Assembly: GCA_028564705.1 (NCBI GenBank)
Contig: JAPXFQ010000804.1
Span: 3,286,001-3,350,000, forward strand
DNA: 64,000 bases
Origin: Apricaphanius iberus
Lineage: Eukaryota; Chordata; Actinopteri; Cyprinodontiformes; Aphaniidae
Direction: 5' to 3'
Below, piece after piece: positions 26,101-35,827 of this stretch. The translations under genes and the position numbers were made by a program. The notes under the pieces are model-generated. The model had not been told where the DNA came from, searched no databases, and worked only from the letters and a program-made list of their open reading frames with translations. Position 1 is the first letter of the stretch, and each line of letters begins with the position of its first letter.

Positions 26101-29100
26101 CTACATGTGAGCTGAATTCGAGCTCCTTTGAATATCACTGACTGATCACGCCTGTATATCTCTCTGTACCTGTTTTCCAACAGTGCCCTGGCTTCTATCC
26201 TGCGTGCCTGGTTGGACCAGTGTCCTGAGGACTTCCAAGAGCCCCCAGAGTACCCCTGCCTCCACAGGCTGATGGACTACCTGCGCAGAGCCCTGCCAGG
26301 TTCCGAGGCTCTTAGACGTGCCGAGTGTCTGCTGGAGCAGCTGCAGGGTCAGGCCAACATGGATGAAACAGACGGTACTGGTTTTTTTTTTACATAATTT
26401 TTTATTTCCTCCCAACAGTAGCTAATTTATTTTGATTCTAATTGTTATTTCTCTGTTTTTAGCTGTTTTCCAGGGAAATGGTTCTTTCTGCCTGGGAGAG
26501 GAAGAGGAGGTGGAAATAGAGCTCCAGGAGGACTTCTTGTTATTTGAGTCTGACCTGGTGGCCGAGCAGCTGACCTACATGGACGCGGTAAGGAGTGGGA
26601 CAATAAAATGGAAACAGAAAAAAATAAACATTCTATATCTCTGTGATACTTTCCTCTGAAATTTCACTACGATTATTGCCATTGTTAGACCAGAGCATTC
26701 GGGTCTGAATCCCTGGGTGTTTTCTGAGCATCATATTCACATTTTCTTACATTAAGCCCAAAAAATATGATAATTTCATACATCTGCTTAAAATCAAGCA
26801 GGTTTGTTTTGTATTTGATCATTTTTCCCTGGTGATTGCAGATGATTGTTGTCACAGTACCTCAGCTCCGTAGCCAGCGAAGCTCGTCTCATTAAGGGGA
26901 TTTAAAACCTTTTTCTGATGGAACCAGACAAAGAGAATTTCTTCTGATGGAGCCCGTGAATAAAAAAGTCTGATTAAAAACGCCTCACAGGAATAAAATA
27001 TGTATTTGGAAAAAGAAAAAAAATGCGGAAAAGTTTGAAACCACATCACTAGCATTTTTCTTCCCTTCCAAGATGAAGGAGTTTCAGGGAAAGGCGAATG
27101 AATAAAAACTGTGAGACTTGACAAAAAGAATTAAACAACAAAAGGAAAAGTTTAAAACTTGTGACCTATATAATCAAATCTGCACAAGTTGTAGAGGCTG
27201 AAGTTAAGATGGTAGGGCCGCAATTATCTGTTAAAAGGATATTTTAAGGGCAAATGTTTCGTTAAAATTAAACATGAAATCTGAAGAATTAGTTGAAATG
27301 ATGCTGCTGTTGTATAAAAGTTCAGCTACTTGTGGACTGGACAAAAAACACCTCTGGCCATACTTATCACCAGTTTCTTTATCTTTTCTTTCTAGCTGTT
27401 GTTTAAGAAGGTCGTCCCCCACCACTGCCTGGGCTCCATCTGGTCCCACAGGGACAAGAAGGACAACAAGCACAGCGCTCCCACCATCCGTGCAACCATC
27501 ACCCAGTTCAATGCCGTCGCCGCCTGCGTGGTGAACACGGTGCTGAAGCACAGACAGCTCAGGCCGCACGTCAGGGCAAGGGTCATCCAGCGCTGGATAG
27601 ACATCGCTCAGGTTAGGAAAAAGGCCAAAAAGAGGGAAAAAAATCCCAGATATAGATCAGAAATCTGCTTAAGATAGACAGGTTGTGACTTCTTTTTATT
27701 TCTTGGAGCAGGAGTGCAGGATACGGAAAAACTTCTCATCTCTGAGAGCTATTGTGTCGGCACTGCAGTCCAACCCTCTGTACAGATTGAAAAGAGTGTG
27801 GGCCTGTGTTAACAAGTAAGCATTTACTCTCTCAGATATGCACATAATCTCAGCTGGTTTTGATAGAAAAAATCCGCCTTTTGGCAGAATTTTCTGGAAG
27901 CAAATTGCTGCCTTTTTTTTTTGCATGTCTACTTCACCGCTTGTTTCAAATCCCGCTTGCTGACATGAGCCTGTGTTTGATGCAGAGACAGCATGCAGAC
28001 ATTTGAGGAGCTCTCTGACATTTTCTCTGACCACAACAACTATCTGACCAGCAGAGAGCTGCTCATGAGGGTAAGGTTTCCTCTCACTGACCCATTTAGC
28101 ATATCCTAAAATACATTCCTAGTTTAACTCAAGTCAGACTTTAGGTGAAAACCTTTTGTTCTGGTTCATTCACAGGAAGGTACTTCAAAGTTTGCCAGTT
28201 TGGAGAGCTGTGCCAAAGATCACCAGAAGCGCACCCACAAGAGACTGCAGCTGCAGAAGGAAATGGTGAGAGAATCTATTTGTGAACTTCAGAAACAACT
28301 ACCAGACACAGGGACTTTTTTGTTCTATCTTTTCAAGGCGGCTGACATGGAAAAAAAAAATGCAAACAACACATTCCTCCTGAGCAATCTAGTGAAAGGA
28401 GAATTCTTGCCTCTCCAGGATGTTGAAGCCACATACTCAGCTTTGTTTATCCAATGCGCTGTGTGCTGTACGCACATTAAGCCGGGGCTGTAATTTACAG
28501 GCCTGCCTCGCCATCTGTCAAATGCACAGTGTATATTAAAGCAAACTCAAACACTTGCTTCTCCAGCAGCATCAGGAAGAGCTAGGAATAAAAGGTTTTG
28601 TGATGTTGTGCTATTAACTGTTAAAGTAATCAAATAACTGCTTCTCCAAAGGGAGCAATGCAAGGAACGATACCGTATTTGGGGACGTTTCTGACTGACC
28701 TGACCATGTTGGACACAGCCCTGCCAGACTTTGTGGAGGTAAAAAAAGAAAAAAAAGTACCAGCTCATTTATTTCTGTGTTTGTATTTTAATATTTTAGA
28801 GTATGATTCTATGAAAGTGAGAGATTGTTTGTGTGCCTGCTGTCCCAAACTGAGCTGTTGAGCTTCTGTGAGGAATTCTGCTGGTCCATTTTTGGACCGG
28901 TTAAGCTAATGCTGTTTGTCCAAGCAGTCGCTGGTATGTGATGCCCCCAGGGTCTGACAGCACACCCTTTGTGTCTTTGTGTCTACAGGGGGGCCTGATC
29001 AACTTTGAGAAGAGACGCAGGGTGAGAGATTGTCCCGTTTATCAGCTGACATGAAGAACCCAAGTGGCCTGTTGGAAATAAATCCTTTTTCTGCCTTTGA

Positions 29101-31789
29101 TGACTGTCATTCTGTCTTCTATAGGAGTTTGAGGTGATCGCTCAGATCAAGCTGCTCCAGTCGGCCTGTAACAGTTACTGCCTAACCGCAGACCCAGCTT
29201 TCCTTCGTTGGTTTAAGAACCAACCTCAGCTCAGCGAGGAGGAAAGGTACTGCTGCTTGTCTCTAACTGCGTCTTGTCTCTGAACTGTACTGTTAACTAT
29301 CAAATTAGTGCATAAGCTATGGTCTGTTGGATCTATTGTCCATACACAAAAACACAAGAGAAGCTTCTTTCTCCCTGCTCTCTTTACTCCCCACTGATCT
29401 ATTGTGGTGATTGTGCATTTCTTTCCCCCTATCTTCCTCGCAGTGCACATGGTTTATTGAAGTTTTATGATATTCAAGGTTTATTGCTCTTACTCCATCT
29501 TACAGCTACGCCTTGTCTTGTGAGATCGAAGGTCTTGGCGACAGCAGCCCAACTTTACCCAAACCTCGTAAAAGCATGGTGAAGAGACTCAGCCTGTAAG
29601 TGCACACAGAAAACTGAAGATCTGGTTGGTTTTTTGTACCATTACATCTAAGCGTTTCTTTCCTTTATTAAGATATAACTCAGATTCCTCCACTTTGCAG
29701 ACTGTTTCTTGGACCAGACAGCGGCGCAGCCAGTTCACCAGTCAGAGAGACACCGTGTTCGCCTCCTACTGGCAGCTCGGGAGAGAGCATGGACTCGGTC
29801 AGCGTGTCGTCTAACGACTCCAGCAGTCCATCAGATAATGAGGGGCTTGCCATTCCAACTCACAACTCTGACTCCAATCAAAACAAAGTAAGTTACAGCT
29901 GAACTGGTTGCGAATAGAATAGAATAGAATAGAATAGAAACATCCTTCACTGTTCAAGTGGGTAAATCCAGGTCTACCAGCAGCAAGTTGAAGATAAGTG
30001 GAAGGAAGTGCATTCCAACAAAGGTAAAACATCTAAAAATAGGAATAAGATGCTTTGAGGAAAATAAGACAGATAATAACATGCAGTTATTAAAAATAGC
30101 ACATTTAGAAAAAAAGACATTTGCAAAAGAGAAGGGTCATTCAAAGAAAAATGTTTAAGATGTGCTTGCATATTTGTTCATAGAGAAACAACACCAGACT
30201 ATAAAAGTGAAGAAAAAAAACAATTAACAGCAGGAATGTTATTTGAAATGAGAAAACGTCAGCAAAAACAGCAGCAATGCAAACACTAGAATTAAATGTG
30301 CAAATGACCACAAATTAGGCACGATTTTTCAAAGTTTCCAAGACCACTAGATGGCAGTAAAGTGCTTCCTATATGATCCTTGGTATGTGTGGAGAATTTA
30401 AACACAGGCATTAGTGGGGATACTAAGAAGGTTTAAGGATATTCTTGACAGCGGTCTAGAAGGGGTTAAATATTGAATAGTTGAATCAATTGTAACTATT
30501 TAAAACAATAAACATCAGCATTAAATGAAAGAAACATGGATGGATTTTTTTCTTATGACATTTATATATATATATATATATATATATATCTTTGTTATCT
30601 TAAATAATTTTACATTTAAAGTAAAAAGCTGGTGCAAAATGTTGCTGGATGTCACATTATGATTCTATGGTTTGTAGGAGGATGAAAGGGAGCAAAAGTT
30701 TCCTAATTATCTAATTTCCCTCTAAGATCAAAAAAGAATTTTTTAACTGAAGTGAAAGGATTTGAAAGAAAAGAATAAAGAAAGGAAAAAAAGAACTTTC
30801 TAATGAATTGTTTAACTCTTTTTTGTACTTTTCTTTTCGAAACTTGTAAAAGTATCACTTTGTTTCAGTTGCTGCTAAAATAACATTCATATCTGAACAT
30901 TTCTCATCTCAGCTCTCAGAGTCCTCCTCCTGCACTTCACTGCACTCGATGGACACCAATTCATCAACAGCCAGCAGCTCCATGACTCCCGCATCCCCCT
31001 CGCTCGCTGCACGTCCCGGCACCCACAGGCGATGCATCTCCCTCACGCCCATATCCCCCAGCTCCCCCAGTCAGAGCCCAGTTTATAACACCCAAGCCCA
31101 GGACGCGTGCATCATCAGGGTCAGCCTGGAGCATGGCAATGGAAATTTGTACAAGAGCATACTGGTGAGCAAAAACGCATGATTTTGTTTTATTCAAAGG
31201 AGAGAGCCTTGAATTTTGAGACAATCTATGTCAAACCAAGTTTAACCTAACAAGCCTTTTGTTTTAAATAGCTGACCAGTCAGGACAAGACCCCAGCTGT
31301 GATAGCTAGAGCCATGGCGAAACACAACCTGGAGGTGGAGCCAGAGGAGCGGTTTGAGCTGGTGCAGGTCATCTCTGAGGAGAAAGGTAAAACATGGCTA
31401 TCAAAAATGAAGTGTGTGCTCTCTGTGGTGTAATTTACACTAAAGACAAGAAGATTAACAAAAAAACAACAACAACAAAGATTTAAGATTTAGTTGCATT
31501 TTAAGTTTTCCACTGATTATTTGATCATGAAAAGATTTTAAAGATACATCATTGACAGCAACTTAATTTTAGGTCTTTGTCCTCCCTTTAATGTCTTTCA
31601 GAGCTGGTGATTCCTGACAACGCCAACGTCTTTTACGCCATGAACACCTCGGCGAACTTTGACTTCCTGCTGCGGGCTCGAGGCTCAGCCAGTCGACCCG
31701 TGCAGCTAAGGAGCCGCTGCAGTTCCACCCTTCCACGAGCTCAGCATCGCTCCAGCCTCTCGCTTAGACTCAGCAAAGTGACGCTGTGA
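17108..31789 (+). CDS. rgl1: Rgl1, Ral guanine nucleotide dissociation stimulator-like 1 (18 coding exons)
   Basis: Exons: 17108-17134, 21867-21977, 25692-25900, 26011-26070, 26184-26374, 26463-26587, 27396-27611, 27712-27815, 27986-28070, 28176-28265, 28652-28738, 28989-29021, 29125-29246, 29506-29595, 29701-29887, 30913-31164, 31272-31386, 31602-31789. They sum to 2292 bases: 763 residues plus TGA. Every junction is GT/AG and in phase. RGL1 is a cytosolic or membrane-recruited exchange factor that loads GTP on RalA/RalB and binds active Ras through its RA domain. Visible domains: REM about residues 65-195, CDC25-type RasGEF about 226-495, a Ser/Pro-rich linker about 505-640, and RA about 643-729. 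RGL1 rather than RALGDS, RGL2 or RGL3 is indicated by [16 protein letters not shown], by [14 protein letters not shown], by HSMDTNSS and by the C-terminus SKVTL. Length is close to that of the human protein (about 768). No frameshift or missing motif was found. Confidence 0.95.
17950..18415 (-). mobile_element. L2-clade LINE fragment (end of ORF2 plus 3' end)
   Basis: On the minus strand, from about 18415 to 18090, a degenerate frame reads through [13 protein letters not shown], then [17 protein letters not shown], then [17 protein letters not shown] before a stop. This is the C-terminal tail of an L2-type ORF2; the LINE at 40.2-40.5 kb carries the parallel [17 protein letters not shown] and TAEKLNSFKSNIKTYLF. 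The AAAGTTGCTTTGCCT-type end at about 17965 resembles an L2 3' tail. The copy is strongly 5'-truncated, as is usual for LINEs. It lies in rgl1 intron 1, antisense to the gene. Confidence 0.85.
18445..19475. repeat. Degenerate non-autonomous DNA transposon (probable hAT type)
   Basis: The left part (18450-18600) is dense in AAGTA motifs such as CTCAAGTAGAAGTATAGATAC, ACTCAAGTAAAAGTTAAAAAGTACT and AAAAGTACTTAAAGTA. The right part (19300-19440) has GGAGTAGAAAGTACAG, GTAAGGAGTAGAAGTAAAAAG and AAAGTATTTGCACTTC. This layout is typical of a very common teleost hAT-like repeat with AAGTA-rich subterminal regions. No clean terminal inverted repeat or eight-base duplication was found, so the ends are approximate. 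Confidence 0.55.
21867..21977 (+). CDS. rgl1: rgl1 exon 2, conserved N-terminal block
   Basis: Acceptor TTTTCAG before 21867, donor GTGAGT at 21978, 37 codons in phase 0/0. It encodes [18 protein letters not shown], then [19 protein letters not shown], the segment just before the REM domain. This is the common acceptor exon for both possible first exons. Confidence 0.95.
24885..25085. mobile_element. Probable palindromic MITE
   Basis: The left end has TGGTCTTCAACCCTGGTCCTC and TTTAGATGTTTTCCTG followed by CAGCACACCTGA. The right end has CAAGTGTGCTGC, GCAGAGAAACAGGG and TTGGGGACCTCTGC. The two halves are loosely inverted (CAGCACACCTGA against the complement of AAGTGTGCTG; CAACCCTGGTCC against the complement of AGGGTTGGGGACC). 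This resembles a frequent teleost MITE with ends of the GTCCTCGAGGACC type. Its target duplication could not be identified. Confidence 0.55.
25368..25427. repeat. Perfect 27-nt inverted repeat with 6-nt spacer
   Basis: The left arm 25368-25394 starts ATATAAGACAAATCACTG. The right arm 25401-25427 is its exact reverse complement and ends CAGTGATTTGTCTTATAT. The spacer 25395-25400 is ATGTAC, itself close to a palindrome. The bases next to the arms do not pair, so the stem is exactly 27 bp. It lies 265 bases before rgl1 exon 3, within the intron, and would fold into a very stable hairpin in RNA or single-stranded DNA. No function is assigned. Confidence 0.9.
25692..26587 (+). CDS. rgl1: rgl1 exons 3-6, REM (RasGEF N-terminal) domain
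   Basis: Exons 25692-25900, 26011-26070, 26184-26374 and 26463-26587. They encode [16 protein letters not shown], then [36 protein letters not shown] and [19 protein letters not shown], ending [12 protein letters not shown]. The REM helical hairpin (about residues 65-195) supports the catalytic domain. Exon 4 ([14 protein letters not shown]) is acidic and variable. Exon 6 holds the acidic [13 protein letters not shown] stretch before the RasGEF domain. The three introns here are short (75-113 bases). Confidence 0.95.
27396..29595 (+). CDS. rgl1: rgl1 exons 7-14, CDC25-type RasGEF catalytic domain
   Basis: Exons 27396-27611, 27712-27815, 27986-28070, 28176-28265, 28652-28738, 28989-29021, 29125-29246 and 29506-29595. 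Hallmarks in order: [88 protein letters not shown] [30 protein letters not shown] and [16 protein letters not shown]. These include the structural blocks of Ral exchange factors, with the catalytic helical hairpin in the second half. Exon 12 is only 33 bases. The last exon of the block carries [13 protein letters not shown], a basic serine motif conserved in RGL1. Confidence 0.95.
29701..31164 (+). CDS. rgl1: rgl1 exons 15-16, Ser/Pro-rich linker and start of RA domain
   Basis: Exons 29701-29887 and 30913-31164. They encode [38 protein letters not shown] and a Pro/Ser-rich stretch, then [14 protein letters not shown], which begins the ubiquitin-fold RA domain. The linker is probably disordered and phosphorylated, an inference from composition. 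The intron between the exons (29888-30912) holds an AGAAT pentanucleotide repeat and a TA repeat. Confidence 0.93.
29912..29938. repeat. (GAATA)n pentanucleotide microsatellite
   Basis: Five tandem GAATA/AGAAT units lie 24 bases after the donor of rgl1 exon 15. Confidence 0.9.
30563..30589. repeat. (TA)n microsatellite
   Basis: A pure alternating TA run of about 27 bases in rgl1 intron 15. Confidence 0.9.
31272..31789 (+). CDS. rgl1: rgl1 exons 17-18, RA domain and C-terminus
   Basis: Exons 31272-31386 and 31602-31789. They encode [33 protein letters not shown] and [20 protein letters not shown], completing the Ras-association domain that binds GTP-bound Ras. The tail is basic and Ser/Arg-rich ([20 protein letters not shown]) and ends LSKVTL before TGA at 31787-31789, paralleling the mammalian RGL1 end SKITL. 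Confidence 0.95.
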
Positions 31790-32500
31790 CCCACTCAGTC
31801 TCTGAACTGATCCAAACCACTTCAGACCGTGACAGTGGGTGGATGAATTAATAAACAAAGATGAGTTGTTTAAGGTGGACCAGATGCATTTCGAGGAACT
31901 CTTTCCAGACTCTGTCCATTTGCGCCTCATCATGAACTATGCCATCATCGCCTTCTCAGCCTTAATGCGCAATTGTGCAACAGTGACCCCCAGTGGCCTC
32001 CAATCTTTAGAACAGAGTTTTGCACGAGTAGGAGCATCCAGGCTCCCTGACCTCCAACAGTATTGTGAAAATGACTTGTCTATGTAGATGAAGCTTTAAT
32101 TTCTTTCTGCACAGAAATGAAACAGAGGATATCAGGTGTTCAGTCCTGTTTTCCTTTGTTGATCGTGACTGAATGGACCTTAAACAGTATTCTAAACTAT
32201 ATCAGCTGACTGAAATGAACTGTGATGTCAGATTTTCTCCAGTTGGGTATCTTGAACAGACCCTCTCTGGCCTGTGCACAGTGTGCACATTGTATGTGTA
32301 TAGGTGTGTGTGTGTGTGTGTGTGTTATATTGTGAGCTGTGTGAAGAATGCAGGTGCATTCTGATTGGTTCCTGTACTTGGTTTTATCAAGTACTCGGCA
32401 AATACTGAAAAGGCCTTACATGCCCTATCTTCAGGGTAAAGAGGTGCAATTAGTGCTGCTTTCTGATGCAGATTTTCCTTTTTGCATTAAAGTTAATAAA
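31790..32500 (+). terminator. rgl1: rgl1 3' UTR with candidate poly(A) signal
   Basis: No repeat interrupts the 700 bases after the stop codon apart from a (TG)n run at about 32304-32325. The first canonical AATAAA on the + strand is at 32495-32500. A second lies at 33116-33121, so a longer 3' UTR is possible. Which signal is used cannot be told from the sequence. Confidence 0.5.
32304..32325. repeat. (TG)n microsatellite in the rgl1 3' UTR
   Basis: About eleven TG dinucleotides, inside the predicted transcript and downstream of the stop codon. Confidence 0.9.
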
Positions 32501-34236
32501 ATGTGCAAGGACCGAAAACTAAATAGGTATCCTACTGAAATAGAAATGTCTCAGACTGATGCATACTTGTACCTTATGCCAGTTGACAGATGTCAGTGTT
32601 ATGTGAATATGAAGGATGAATGAACCACTCTGCACGTGGTTTTACTCCCTATTTACTAGACGAGTTCATGTTTTTGTTGTTTAATGTTGCTTTTTTAAAT
32701 TTTTGTATTTTTCCGCTTAACTCGTTCAGTAATTGTATTCACCAACGTGAGTGACAGGAGATCTTTAACAGAAGTGTTAATGAACTCATATTGTTATAAA
32801 AGACCATCTGTGCCAGACTTAACTTTACTAATTCAGAGGGACATTTTACTTTACTATCCATCTGTCTCATAAAAAAAAACACACAAAAAAACCCACTTCT
32901 CATCTGAAAGCCAGGCCAGTTGCCTTTCAGACTAAATTTACATTCTAAAGCTCCAGCAGGGTCATGGTCATAATATGACCGGTTACTCCAGCATGGGGCT
33001 TGGATTAACACACCAGTCAGGCTTCTTCCTGCAACACTTCACTTTGAAATGTTTTCCTAAAAACCATCCTCATTTCCTGTTCTCAACTGCCAAAGACTCT
33101 TACTTTACATGGTTAAATAAATTATTGCCATTATTATCAAACTGGTCTCTTTGACTTTTGATTGCGGGATCTTTTTTGAGTCCAGCCTTGTATGTACAAT
33201 ACAGCATCTCCATCAGTTTATAATGCTCAGCATTCTCTTGTTTAAGATAATACTTTGTTCTTGAAAAAGCCACAGCTGTATATATGAGTGGATGACATTT
33301 ATGCTGACATGAATACAGCAACAATGACCTTTCTTTTCCGAATCTTAGTTTGCTCAAATCAACATTTTTAAAGCCAAATGCCTCGTGGTTTCAGTAAAAA
33401 CCCTATCGAACGGTTGGCATTATATCAGCACTCCGTTTACTTAGAAAGTCTTTATAAAACAGGAGTTTAGTTTATTCAGGATGTGGTACTAATAATCTGA
33501 CAATAGGTTTGAAGTTACTTCCTAGGCTGTGCTTCATTATACTGATACCAAATGAAAAAGAAAGTGTTCATTTTAATGGCACCCCTTATTTAGTTTTAGT
33601 TACATTTCAGTCACATATAATAATTTAAGTTGTCTCCTATTAGTTAAATAAATCTTTGTAAACTTAAATTAAGGCCATTCTCATGCTGTTTTGGTGGTGA
33701 CTGAAATGTGTTTTCCTGAGGCTTGATGCCATTTTAGGTCCGATGTCTGAGGCTGTTTGGTCTCAGGTTTGACAGATGTTTTTTGTTAGACCTGAGAATA
33801 TCCTAAAATGTACACCGTAGTTTTGTCCTTGGACAGATCTCTGGTCTTGGCCATAGTGGAGGTTGGAGTCTACTCTTTAAAGGTGTGCACATGTGTCTTA
33901 TAATAACATTACAAGTTTAAATAGATTAATATGCATTAATATACAAATATTTTTTTATAAATCACACCAAGGGATTCCTGGATATTTTTTATATTCTCTC
34001 TCTCACAGTTAAGGTGTGCCTATGATAAAAAAATATATACCTCTCTCATCTTTTTAAGTGGGACAATTTCCCAGCCCTTCTTTCATCTTGGAGTTTACAT
34101 TTTCTACCTGTGCATGTGGGTACCACCCAAGTACTCTGGCTTCTTCTCAAAGTCCAAAAAAAAAGGCTTTTCAATCACTCACATTTATTTAACTGTTTCA
34201 ATCTCTCCTATCAGCAGTTTAATTATCAAGTAAATG
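32501..34236. other. Intergenic DNA, no gene seen
   Basis: AT-rich sequence between the candidate rgl1 poly(A) signal and the left end of the Tc1-like element. It may partly be distal 3' UTR. No coding exon, repeat end or RNA gene was recognised. Confidence 0.5.
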
Positions 34237-35121
34237 TAGAGTAATGTGCAAAGGTTTTAGGTGGGTGTGAAAAATGCTGTAAACAAAGAACGTCTTTAAA
34301 AATATAAAATGCTGTTTATTTTTATCAGTTTACAAAACTGAGTGAACAGAACAAAGATATAAATCAAATAAATATTTGGTGTTACTACCTTTGCATTTAA
34401 ACCAGCATAAATTCTTATAGGTACATTTGCACAAAGTCAGGGATTTTGTAGGATTATATTATAGTCAGGTATTTGATCGACCAACACTGACGGAGAGGAA
34501 GGACGTGTTTTTCCTCTCCTCCCACTCCTGCTCCCCCTCCCTGCTTGCTCCTGCTTTACGTCGATTTTTCTACTTTTTTCCCTTTTTTATTTCTTTACTT
34601 TAAAGTTTTGCTATAGTGACTTTGTGCACATTACTCAAATTCAGACGGATTTCCCTGGAACGGTTTTCCACCCTCTCTTTTTCTTTTTGGACTACCTCAT
34701 AAAGAACCAAGGATTACAATATGGCCCTCTGCTCTGACAAGGCTTTTCAGGAACTACTATAAAAAATCCACATCGCGTAATCTGACGCCTTGAGGAGAAT
34801 GCCAAAAGCATTACATCTCTGCCGATGGTTTGCGACAACACCCTGGCAGGTCGATGCCATCAACACAGAGTAAGATCCATCCGAACAGAAGGCGTTTATC
34901 GGGAACTACTCCCCACTTATCAGACCCGTGGCTCCCGCTCAGACGGGAGACACCCAAGAAGATAAAGGAAAGTTGAAAGAAACCCCAACAAGAAACAACT
35001 CTGATAATTCCTTTAAAAAATAGATTTGCACCTCTCAGCTCATCACCATACATGCCGCTGAGACCGCCAGCTGCATAGGAAGGTCACAGAATATAAATAA
35101 AGTTAAAACAAACTCCACGAA

Positions 35122-35570
35122 ATGGCCAAAGGGAATGGAGAACAGCAAGCAAGGGAGAGCACCCCTGGTATTATTCATGACGTATCATTCAAAGATATTG
35201 AAAAGTTATGCATTAGCACAAGTGTGTTTAACTTTCCACAGATGAAAGTGAAGGAGATCGCAGACAGAATTCCAACGGTTATTGAGAACAATGCAGAGCT
35301 GTAAAAACTTGTTAATTCTGGAGCTGCTGACATTTCCCTTAAAAAATCAGAAATTCTAAAGAAAGACTTATTGGATTTACTCCAGAAAATTAACAACTAC
35401 AGGATAGAGCTTCTCCTTTCTGGCCCAATTCCAGCAATGCAATCAGACAAGCACTTCAGCAGAATGTGATTATTTGACAGGTTTGTTAAATCTGTTTGTG
35501 CCAAACACTCAATTAAATTTATAAACTATTTTAATTTTTTTTTTGTGGAACGAAGCACCTGTGTACAAGA
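35122..35570 (+). pseudogene. L2 LINE ORF1 relic with SGNH/esterase-like segment
   Basis: The frame starts MAKGNGEQQARESTPGIIHD at 35122 and meets a stop at 35302-35304. The same frame continues as GAADISLKKSEILKKDLLDL, then IELLLSGPIPAM, then AKHSIKFINYFNFFFVE. The order S-E-x-L-K-x-D-x-x-x-L-L, SGPxP and FIDNFNLFW-like FINYFNFFF matches the esterase (SGNH-hydrolase) segment known from ORF1 of some CR1/L2 elements. It has premature stops and no complete catalytic set, so it is dead. Confidence 0.65.
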
Positions 35571-35827
35571 ACCTAACGCAGCCTCAACAAACAAGGTCAA
35601 AGGCTTTATCTCTCGAATTTGTTTTCTCGTGTGAACTCTCTGCTCTGTCTTCAAACTGAGATAATGCTCCCACTGTCAACTGAGACACACAATGGACGTC
35701 AACTGCCCGAACTCTCTCCAAATGATCGTGAACATGGAATTTTAGCTTCTGCCAGATATATATTAGCTGACCCAAAAGACATTAGACGCAAACCAGCTGG
35801 AACACACAGTTTGTCATCCTGAGCAAT

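Noticed and set aside
31839..32623. Short open frames after the rgl1 stop codon
   Set aside because: They lie in the predicted 3' UTR, and the upstream exon ends in the conserved C-terminus SKVTL plus TGA, so they are not extra exons.
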